Assembly: GCA_039926025.1 (NCBI GenBank)
Contig: JBDSXV010000089.1
Span: 24,303 to 88,302, forward strand
Reading direction: 5' to 3'
Length of the DNA: 64,000 bases
Origin: Dokdonella_A sp039926025
GTDB lineage: Bacteria > Pseudomonadota > Gammaproteobacteria > Xanthomonadales > Rhodanobacteraceae
Shown: one piece after another, positions 25,294-32,360 of the stretch
Layout of the letters: each line of letters begins with the position of its first letter
Numbering within the stretch: the stretch's first letter is position 1
Notes under the pieces: generated by a model
Told to the model about the DNA's origin: nothing
The model's database searches: none
What the model saw: the letters and a program-made list of their open reading frames with translations, nothing else
Program-made: the position numbers and the translations under genes

Positions 25294-26832
25294 ATGAGCA
25301 ACGCAACGCCCGCGCTGCGCATTCTTCTGGTCGAAGACAGTGAACTCGACGCGGAGCTGCTGTTGCATGAATTGACCGCCAGTGGCCTGACCTTCGAATC
25401 CGAGCGCGTTGAAACCGAAACCGCATTCGTGCAGGCGCTGCAGGCGTTCGCTCCCGACTTGATCATGTCCGACCTGAGCATGCCGGAATTTACGGGCTAT
25501 CGTGCCCTGGAATTGGCACGCGACAAAGGGTCAGACATACCGTTCCTGTTCGTGTCGGGCACGATGGGCGAAGAAGCTGCTGTAGAGGCGCTACGCGGTG
25601 GCGCGACCGACTATGTGCTGAAGCACAACCTGGCCCGGCTCGCCTCTGCTGTGAAGCGCGCCCTGACCGAAGCGGATGACCGCCGCGCACGCACGGCTGC
25701 CGAAGCGGAGCTGCTGCGCGCGCAACGGTACGAAAGCCTGGCCCTGCTTGCCTCCGGCCTGAGTCACGATTTGCGGAACGTACTGCAGCCGATCTCGATG
25801 AGCGTCTATCTGTTGCAGGACGATCCGCGAGAAGAGATCCGCAAAGTCAGCGAGCTGATCACCGACTGCACGCAGCGTGGGCTGGAAATTGTTGCATCGA
25901 TGCTTTCGTTCGCGAAGGGCTCACGCGCCTCAGTCCACCGCGTCAGCATAAAACAGCTGCTGGATGGGCTTTCGATGTTGTTGCGCGGAAGTCTCGGCGG
26001 CAATATCGAACTGCATATCGCGTCGCCGGATGCCTCGATCGAGGTTGAAGGCAACCACACCGAACTGCAGCAGTGTCTGCTCAACCTTTGCCTCAATGGC
26101 ATTCAGGCGATGCCCGACGGCGGCACGCTCAGGCTGGACACGACGCAGGTCACGCTTGACAAGGAATTCTTCGAGCAAGGGGAACCCCGCGCACCGGGTC
26201 CCTATCTGCACATGTCCATCAGTGATACAGGCATTGGCATGTCAGCAGACGTGCGGCAGCGCCTGTTCAAGCCATTCTTCACGACCAAGGAAAAGGGAAC
26301 CGGACTCGGCTTGCTGTCCTGCCGGCGCATCCTCGCCAACCATCAGGGGCTCTTGAGGTTGGCCAGTGAGCCCGGACATGGAACGACGTTTTCGATCTAC
26401 CTGCCCATGCCGATCGCAGGTGCTCACATCGCGCACGGAGAGAGCGCGCGTGGACATGGCGAACGGGTTCTCGTTGTTATCGAACGCGAAAGCAAGATGG
26501 TGTTGTTGCGTGACATCCTCGAAACGCACGGGTATGCCGTATCGCCGGCCGAAAACGGCACCGTCGCTGTGCAATCCATTGAATCGGAAGGACTGCCGGC
26601 CGTCGTCGTCATGGAGGCGCAGATGAACCTGATGACCGGTGTCCGCACCGCGTCAAAACTGCTGGAATTGAACTTCCAGGGGCCGCTGATCCTCATTGCA
26701 GGACCAAACCGACAAGCGATCGAGCACGACTTGCCTCCCCAGCTCCACATCCGCTTCATCGACAAACCGGTCGATCCTGATCAGCTGCTGACGGTTCTTG
26801 CCGAGGAAGTGAGTTCAAGCGGCAACAAATAG
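25294..26832 (+). CDS. Receiver-histidine kinase hybrid with a degenerate C-terminal receiver
   Basis: A 512-residue soluble protein: N-terminal receiver (phospho-Asp60 in DLIMSDLSMPEF), HisKA box GLSHDLRNVLQPI (His158), HATPase (NLCLNGIQAMPDGG, DTGIGMS, KEKGTGLGLLSC), then a C-terminal receiver fold (about residues 390-505). In the second receiver the phosphorylatable Asp is replaced by Glu441 (VVVMEAQMN) and the acidic pocket is altered (LVVIERES), although the Lys in FIDKPVD is kept. This suggests a receiver locked in one state. It starts directly at the stop of the single receiver gene. The domain order allows relay from the first kinase through the receivers; this is inferred from the operon. 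Confidence 0.88.
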   Translation: MSNATPALRILLVEDSELDAELLLHELTASGLTFESERVETETAFVQALQAFAPDLIMSDLSMPEFTGYRALELARDKGSDIPFLFVSGTMGEEAAVEALRGGATDYVLKHNLARLASAVKRALTEADDRRARTAAEAELLRAQRYESLALLASGLSHDLRNVLQPISMSVYLLQDDPREEIRKVSELITDCTQRGLEIVASMLSFAKGSRASVHRVSIKQLLDGLSMLLRGSLGGNIELHIASPDASIEVEGNHTELQQCLLNLCLNGIQAMPDGGTLRLDTTQVTLDKEFFEQGEPRAPGPYLHMSISDTGIGMSADVRQRLFKPFFTTKEKGTGLGLLSCRRILANHQGLLRLASEPGHGTTFSIYLPMPIAGAHIAHGESARGHGERVLVVIERESKMVLLRDILETHGYAVSPAENGTVAVQSIESEGLPAVVVMEAQMNLMTGVRTASKLLELNFQGPLILIAGPNRQAIEHDLPPQLHIRFIDKPVDPDQLLTVLAEEVSSSGNK

Positions 26833-26880
26833 CCGCGAAGAACATCGGGGTGAACGCAGCCTGTCCGATTTGCCGTCGAT

Positions 26881-27177
26881 TCAGCCGTGCTGCAGCTCAA
26901 GAACCATAACCTCGCACGCATCCTGTGAGGTGCGCGCCATGGTCAATCTGCTTGTGCCGATTTTCAAGATATTCCCGTCACGCGGCTTGCGCTTTGTCCC
27001 GATTCGTCCCATCGGTTCGCCAGCTATGTCGATGAGACACGGCCGAGTCGCATTGGGGTCGTCGCAAACGGAAAGAAAATTGCGCGTGAGCGCTTTTCGC
27101 AATACCAACCAGATTTCCTCATGAAGGTGCCGCTTGTGACGATTCAGCTCGTCGTGAAGGCCGACCGTATTCGACAA
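26881..27177 (-). CDS. Hypothetical protein downstream of tadA
   Basis: About 98 residues. The TTG at 27177 follows the tadA stop codon by a single base, with AGG 5 nt upstream, so coupled translation is possible. The sequence (DELNRHKRHLHEEIWLVLRK, CDDPNATRPCLIDIAGEPM, DACEVMVLELQHG) has protein-like composition and ends near the convergent hybrid kinase gene. The start is uncertain and no family was recognised. Confidence 0.4.
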   Translation of the reverse strand: MSNTVGLHDELNRHKRHLHEEIWLVLRKALTRNFLSVCDDPNATRPCLIDIAGEPMGRIGTKRKPRDGNILKIGTSRLTMARTSQDACEVMVLELQHG

Positions 27178-27178
27178 T

Positions 27179-27655
27179 TTACCTGCGCGAGCGAAAGAAC
27201 CTGCTGAGCATTTCGCTCGCCTCCAATGCGAGCACGCCAGCGCGTACGTCCAGGCGATGATTGTGACGTTCGTGCTGGAGCAGGTCGAACGCGCTGCCTG
27301 CAGCGCCTGTTTTTGGATCGGTCGCGGCATAGATGACTCGTCCGATTCGGCCATGGATCATGGCGCCAGCACACATCACGCAAGGTTCCAGGGTCACATA
27401 CAACGACGCACCGGGAAACCTGTAGTTGCCCACGCGGCGGCCGGCGTCGCGCAGAGCATCAATCTCGGCATGCGCGCTCGGGTCACTCGCGCCGATCATG
27501 CGATTGCGTCCCTCACCGATCATCGACCCGTCCAGCACAATCACGGCGCCGACCGGTACCTCGCCATCGCGTTCCGCTTCGCGTGCGAGCTCGAGCGCCC
27601 GCGCCATCCAGCGACCATCAGGGCCTTCGTTGACATCGCCGGTGGTGACGTTCAT
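27179..27655 (-). CDS. tadA: tRNA-specific adenosine deaminase
   Basis: A zinc-dependent cytidine/adenosine-deaminase fold, 158 residues. The zinc and proton-shuttle motif SAHAEIDAL and the second motif LEPCVMCAGAMIHGRI are intact, with PVGAVIV and GRNRMIGASDP typical of TadA. It converts A34 to inosine in the anticodon of tRNA-Arg(ACG). The start at 27655 gives the normal length; an in-frame ATG at 27700 would overlap the guaA stop and add 15 residues, so coupling with guaA is possible. It is the fourth gene of the guaB-oxygenase-guaA-tadA unit. Confidence 0.92.
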   Translation of the reverse strand: MNVTTGDVNEGPDGRWMARALELAREAERDGEVPVGAVIVLDGSMIGEGRNRMIGASDPSAHAEIDALRDAGRRVGNYRFPGASLYVTLEPCVMCAGAMIHGRIGRVIYAATDPKTGAAGSAFDLLQHERHNHRLDVRAGVLALEASEMLSRFFRSRR

Positions 27656-27686
27656 GGCGCGAATCCGCGGTAACCAGCCAACCTCG

Positions 27687-29267
27687 CTATTCCCATTCAA
27701 TCGTTGCGGGAGGCTTGCCGCTTATGTCGTAAACGACACGAGATATATCCGGTATTTCATTGATTATCCTGTTTGAAACCAGGCCGAGGAAGTCGTACGG
27801 TAGATGCGCCCAATGGGCAGTCATGAAGTCGATGGTCTCGACCGCGCGCAGTGCAACCACCCATTCATAGGCGCGCGCGTCGCCGACAACGCCGACGGAT
27901 TTGACCGGTAGAAACACTGCGAACGCCTGGCTGGTGCGGTCGTAGAGATCCGCCTTGCGCAGCTCCTCGATGAAGATGGCATCAGCGCGCGCGAGGATCT
28001 GCGCGTATTCGCGTTTCACTTCGCCCAGGATGCGGACACCAAGACCCGGGCCCGGGAACGGATGCCGGTAAACCATCTCGCGCGGCAGGCCGAGCTCGAC
28101 ACCGATACGGCGCACCTCATCCTTGAACAATTCGCGCAAGGGCTCCACCAACTTGAGCTTCATCTGCTCTGGCAGGCCGCCCACATTGTGATGCGACTTG
28201 ATCACGTGAGCCTTGCCGGTCTTGCTGCCCGCGGACTCGATCACGTCCGGATAGATAGTGCCTTGCGCGAGCCACTTCACTCCGTCTAGCTTGTGCGACT
28301 CCTCATCGAATACCTCGATGAACAGACGTCCGATGATCTTGCGCTTGGCTTCCGGATCGCTGGCACCGGCGAGTGCATTGAAATAGCGATCGGCCGCGTC
28401 GACGCGGATAACCTTGATGCCCATGCCGCCCTTGCTCGCTTCGGCGGCGAACATCGCCATGACCTGGTCGCCTTCGTTCCAGCGCAGCAGGCCTGTATCG
28501 ACGAACACGCAGGTCAGGCGGTCACCGATTGCACGATGCAGCAAAGCCGCGACAACGGAGGAATCGACGCCGCCAGAGAGGCCGAGCAGCACGTGATCAT
28601 CGCCAACCTGCGCGCGTACGCGCGCAATCTGGTCGTCAATTATATTGGCCGCCGTCCACAACGTGGCGCAGCCGCAGACATGGGTCACGAAACGCTTCAG
28701 CAGAGCACTGCCCTGCTTCGTGTGCGTGACCTCCGGATGGAACTGCACGCCGTACCAGCGTTTGTCCTCGTTCGCCATCGCCGCGACCGGGATACGGTCG
28801 GTGCGTGCCGTGACGACGAAACCCGGCGGCGGCGCAGCAACGTGATCGCCGTGGCTCATCCAGACATCGAGTGCCTGCGCCGGTGCGTGGTCCGTCAGCC
28901 CTGCGAGCAAGCGGTCATGTGCAACGATTTCAACGCGCGCATGACCGAACTCGCGCGCATCCGACGCTTCCGTCGCCCCGCCGAGCTGTGCCGCCAATGT
29001 CTGCATGCCGTAGCAGATGCCCAGAATCGGCAGACCGGAATCAAACACGGTTTGAGGCGCTTTCGGTGCATCGGCGAGCGTTGTCGACTCGGGACCGCCA
29101 GAGAGAATGATGCCCTTTGCCCCGAACGCTTCCATCTCGGCCGGATCGTGATCCCACGCCCAGATCTCGCAGTAAACGCCAAGCTCACGGATGCGTCGCG
29201 CAATCAGCTGCGTATATTGCGCGCCGAAGTCGAGGATGAGGATCTTGTCGCTATGGATATTGGACAT
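27687..29267 (-). CDS. guaA: GMP synthase (glutamine-hydrolysing)
   Basis: A 526-residue two-domain enzyme of standard length. The glutamine amidotransferase domain has the nucleophile in LGICYGMQTL and the His/Glu pair in GVQFHPEVTHT. The ATP pyrophosphatase domain has the P-loop GLSGGVDSSVVAALLH, and the C-terminal dimerisation domain ends KPPATIEWE. It makes GMP from XMP with ATP and glutamine. It lies 24 bp downstream of a small oxygenase gene that separates it from guaB. Confidence 0.98.
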   Translation of the reverse strand: MSNIHSDKILILDFGAQYTQLIARRIRELGVYCEIWAWDHDPAEMEAFGAKGIILSGGPESTTLADAPKAPQTVFDSGLPILGICYGMQTLAAQLGGATEASDAREFGHARVEIVAHDRLLAGLTDHAPAQALDVWMSHGDHVAAPPPGFVVTARTDRIPVAAMANEDKRWYGVQFHPEVTHTKQGSALLKRFVTHVCGCATLWTAANIIDDQIARVRAQVGDDHVLLGLSGGVDSSVVAALLHRAIGDRLTCVFVDTGLLRWNEGDQVMAMFAAEASKGGMGIKVIRVDAADRYFNALAGASDPEAKRKIIGRLFIEVFDEESHKLDGVKWLAQGTIYPDVIESAGSKTGKAHVIKSHHNVGGLPEQMKLKLVEPLRELFKDEVRRIGVELGLPREMVYRHPFPGPGLGVRILGEVKREYAQILARADAIFIEELRKADLYDRTSQAFAVFLPVKSVGVVGDARAYEWVVALRAVETIDFMTAHWAHLPYDFLGLVSNRIINEIPDISRVVYDISGKPPATIEWE

Positions 29268-29291
29268 GGACTCCTGCCAGTGAATTCATTG

Positions 29292-29678
29292 TCAGCGCGA
29301 ACCACGCTGAAGCACCCAGCCAATGCTCAACACGTAACGCGATCCGCGTTCCACGCGCGTGACGCCGTGCTCGCATGCATCGGGACGAAAAATCTTGATG
29401 CGGCTTGTTGCAAAAATCGGTGTGGCACAGATGAAATCGCCGCCCACCCTGGCACGCGTCAGGACCATATTGCATCGAAAATGTCGCCCGCGAGAAACCG
29501 GATCAGTATGCGGAAAAATCTGGGCACCTTTGCGGAATCGCAGGATGTAGATGTCAAATGGCAGCGGCCACACGGCCTGCAAAAGGAGCACCTTGTCGTA
29601 GCCCGACTGCTGCCTGCCACGCCGCCATCGGAACGCAGTGCGAAAATATTCGCGAACGGGTGATGACGTTGCTTCCAC
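29292..29678 (-). CDS. Small 2OG-Fe(II) oxygenase-like protein between guaB and guaA
   Basis: One hundred and twenty-eight residues with the complete jelly-roll iron site: YILRFRKGAQIFPHTD (HxD), and distally DACEHGVTRVERGSRYVLS, giving the third ligand His and the Arg that binds 2-oxoglutarate. The strand GRHFRCNMVLTRARVGGDF lies between. This is a minimal Fe(II)/2-oxoglutarate dioxygenase core, shorter than most prolyl-hydroxylase-like enzymes. The GTG start at 29678 is 15 bp after the guaB stop. Its place inside the purine operon suggests cotranscription; the substrate is unknown. Confidence 0.7.
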   Translation of the reverse strand: MEATSSPVREYFRTAFRWRRGRQQSGYDKVLLLQAVWPLPFDIYILRFRKGAQIFPHTDPVSRGRHFRCNMVLTRARVGGDFICATPIFATSRIKIFRPDACEHGVTRVERGSRYVLSIGWVLQRGSR

Positions 29679-29693
29679 GCTCAGTAGCCGCCC

Positions 29694-31154
29694 TCAATCC
29701 AGCCGGTAATTCGGCGCTTCCTTCGTGATCGTGACATCGTGCACATGCGACTCGCGCACACCGGCCGAGGTGATGCGCACGAATTGCGGCTTGCTGCGCA
29801 TGTCGTCGATGGTGGCGCAGCCGACGTAACCCATGGATGCGCGCAGGCCGCCAGCAAGCTGATGCACGATGCTGCGCAGTGGGCCGCGATACGGAACGCG
29901 ACCTTCAATGCCTTCCGGCACGAGCTTGTCGGTATCGCCTTCGTTGTCCTGGAAATAGCGGTCTTTGGAGCCCTTTTCCATCGCGCCGAGCGAGCCCATG
30001 CCGCGATAGCTCTTGTACGAACGGCCCTGGTAAAGCTCAACTTCGCCGGGTGCTTCCTCGGTGCCCGCGAACATGCCACCAATCATCACGCAATCGGCGC
30101 CGGCTGCGATTGCCTTGGCGATATCGCCCGAATAACGGATGCCGCCGTCGGCAATCAGCCCGACCTCGGAATTCTTGAGTGCGTCGGCCACCATGCTGAC
30201 TGCCGAAATCTGCGGTACACCGACCCCTGCGACGATGCGGGTAGTACAGATCGAGCCAGGGCCCACACCGACCTTGACCGCATCGACGCCCGCATCGACC
30301 AGCGCACGCGCCGCGTCACCCGTGACGATATTTCCAGCGATCAGCGCGATCTTCGGGAACTGCCTGCGCACCCAGCGCACGCGATCGATGACGCCTTGTG
30401 AGTGACCGTGTGCCGTATCGACGATGAGCGCATCGACGCCGGCCTCGACGAGTGCCGCCACGCGTTGTTCGGTATCGCCGGCAACTCCGACCGCCGCTCC
30501 GACGCGCAGCTGTTCGTGGTCGTCCTTGCATGCATTCGGGTTGTCGCGCGCCTTCTGAATGTCCTTGACGGTGATCAGTCCGCGCAAGCGGAACGCGTCA
30601 TCGACGACCAGGATTTTTTCGATGCGATGCTTGTGCAGCAGCGCGAGCACGTCGTCTTCCGCTGCGCCTTCGCGCACCGTGACCAGACGTTCCTTGCGCG
30701 TCATGATGTTCTTGACCGGATCTTCAGGCTTCTTCTCGAAGCGCAGATCCCGGTTGGTGACGATGCCGACAAGCAGCTCGCCATCGACGACCGGTACGCC
30801 GGAAATATTGTGGTGGCGCGTAAGCTCGATGACGTCACGGATTGATGTCTGCGGGGTGACGGTGATCGGATCGCGGATCACGCCCGCCTCGAATTTCTTC
30901 ACCAGACGCACTTCGGCGGACTGGCGTTCGATCGTCATGTTCTTGTGGATGATGCCCATGCCGCCGCATTGGGCCATCGTGATCGCGAGGCGCGCCTCGG
31001 TGACCGTGTCCATCGCCGCAGAAATGATGGGCAGGTTCAGGCGGATGTTGCGGGCAAGGCGGGTGCCGAGGTTGACATCGCGGGGTAGCACGACCGAATG
31101 GGCCGGAACCAGCAGGACGTCGTCGAAGGTAAGAGCGTCGGAGAGTATGCGCAT
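29694..31154 (-). CDS. guaB: IMP dehydrogenase
   Basis: A 486-residue TIM-barrel enzyme with two CBS domains inserted at about residues 95-205. The active-site loop GVGPGSICTTRIVAGVGVPQ contains the catalytic Cys, and the flap GMGSLGAMEKGS and substrate segment GGIRYSGDIAKAIAAGAD are intact. It oxidises IMP to XMP, the first committed step to GMP. It heads the guaB-oxygenase-guaA-tadA unit. Confidence 0.98.
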   Translation of the reverse strand: MRILSDALTFDDVLLVPAHSVVLPRDVNLGTRLARNIRLNLPIISAAMDTVTEARLAITMAQCGGMGIIHKNMTIERQSAEVRLVKKFEAGVIRDPITVTPQTSIRDVIELTRHHNISGVPVVDGELLVGIVTNRDLRFEKKPEDPVKNIMTRKERLVTVREGAAEDDVLALLHKHRIEKILVVDDAFRLRGLITVKDIQKARDNPNACKDDHEQLRVGAAVGVAGDTEQRVAALVEAGVDALIVDTAHGHSQGVIDRVRWVRRQFPKIALIAGNIVTGDAARALVDAGVDAVKVGVGPGSICTTRIVAGVGVPQISAVSMVADALKNSEVGLIADGGIRYSGDIAKAIAAGADCVMIGGMFAGTEEAPGEVELYQGRSYKSYRGMGSLGAMEKGSKDRYFQDNEGDTDKLVPEGIEGRVPYRGPLRSIVHQLAGGLRASMGYVGCATIDDMRSKPQFVRITSAGVRESHVHDVTITKEAPNYRLD

Positions 31155-31244
31155 GCCCTATTTTACAGACTCGAGCGCCTACTCGCCAGCGGTGTGATTC
31201 GGAATGGCCAGACGGCTTCAGTCCCGATGCACGGGCGAGATGTA

Positions 31245-31415
31245 GACACCATCCCCACCTAAATTCCCCGGCCGTCAGGCGCAGCCTTCGGGCGTTCATC
31301 GGCGCGCAGACCAGTGGTCTGCAAACACGCCTCTTCATCCCCTTGAAGGGAAGGACTTCAAAGCAGCGAGCTCAAGCCCTCCCCTTCAAGGGGAGGGTTG
31401 GGTGGGGATGGTGTC
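31245..31415. repeat. Inverted-repeat element (about 170 bp) with perfect 15-bp ends
   Basis: The ends GACACCATCCCCACC (31245-31259) and its exact reverse complement (31401-31415) bound the element. Inside the right part, CCCTCCCCTTCAAGGGGAGGG (about 31377-31397) is a further hairpin. The right half includes the last nine codons of truC, so the truC stop lies inside the element. The structure resembles a REP/MITE-type non-autonomous element and could also act as a bidirectional terminator between guaB and truC. Confidence 0.7.
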
Positions 31416-32162
31416 ATTGGCGAGAACCGTCCCCGACGAATCCTGTCCCGCAAAGGAGACTTCGCTCCAACGAAACGCTTCGAGCAAGCGCAACCACGCG
31501 CGATCCAGCGGAGCCTGGAAATCCATCGTCGCCAGCGTCGCCGGATGCACTACGCGCAGACGCAAAGCATGCAGCAGCAGGCGATGCACGCCGTAATACT
31601 GGCGCATCAGGCGGTTGTGATCGCCGCGGCCGTGACTGGTGTCGCCCAGCAGGTGATGGGAAACATGGTGGAAGTGTCGGCGGATCTGGCGATAGCGGCC
31701 GGTTTCGGGACTGACTTCGAGCAAGGCGTAGCGCTGTTGCTCGTAGCGGCCTTGCGCAATCGGTACTTCGATCGTGGCAAGTCGGCGCCAGCGCGTGAGA
31801 GCCGGCTTCGCTTCGCCACGCAGGCTGGAACCCGACAGCGGGTAGTCGATCTCGCCCTCCTCCGCAGGCCAGCCGCGGACGACAGCCAGATAGGTCTTCT
31901 CTACCGTGCGCGCCATCATCTGGCGTCCGAGCTCGGCCGCCATTTCCCTGGATCGCGCGACCAGCAGCACGCCGCTGGTTGCGCGATCGAGGCGATGCGC
32001 GGCATGCAATCGACCATCGACCTGCAGGCGCAAGCGATCCATCAGGTAGTCCTCGTCGGCACCGACGAGATGACTTCGATGCACAGCAATACCAGCGGGC
32101 TTGTTCACCGCCAACAGGTCATCGTCGAGGTGGAGCAGTTCCAGCGGTGCGCTCGATTCCAT
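31386..32162 (-). CDS. truC: tRNA pseudouridine(65) synthase
   Basis: A 258-residue RluA-family pseudouridine synthase without an S4 domain. It begins LELLHLDDDLLAVNKPAGIAVH, has the catalytic Asp in AAHRLDRATSGVLL, and has GRYRQIRRHFHHVSHHLLGD with VHRLLLHALRL. The HRLDRxTSG motif and overall layout match TruC, which modifies U65 of tRNA. The last residues (NDTIPTQPSP) are encoded by the flanking inverted-repeat element rather than by family sequence. Confidence 0.88.
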   Translation of the reverse strand: MESSAPLELLHLDDDLLAVNKPAGIAVHRSHLVGADEDYLMDRLRLQVDGRLHAAHRLDRATSGVLLVARSREMAAELGRQMMARTVEKTYLAVVRGWPAEEGEIDYPLSGSSLRGEAKPALTRWRRLATIEVPIAQGRYEQQRYALLEVSPETGRYRQIRRHFHHVSHHLLGDTSHGRGDHNRLMRQYYGVHRLLLHALRLRVVHPATLATMDFQAPLDRAWLRLLEAFRWSEVSFAGQDSSGTVLANDTIPTQPSP

Positions 32163-32360
32163 CCGCGTATTCTACCGGGGCCTGCTGCGTGCGTGACGCC
32201 GCGTGATCCGCGGACGTACACCGTTGCGTATGTTCGAAGGCGCCGCATTGAACGGATACCGTGGGCATGCCCATCACGAAGCAGTGACAATACGGCAACC
32301 TCTGCGACGCAACAGCTTGCTTCGGTCACGCATCCACCTTGGGGCGAGTGAGGAAATACG

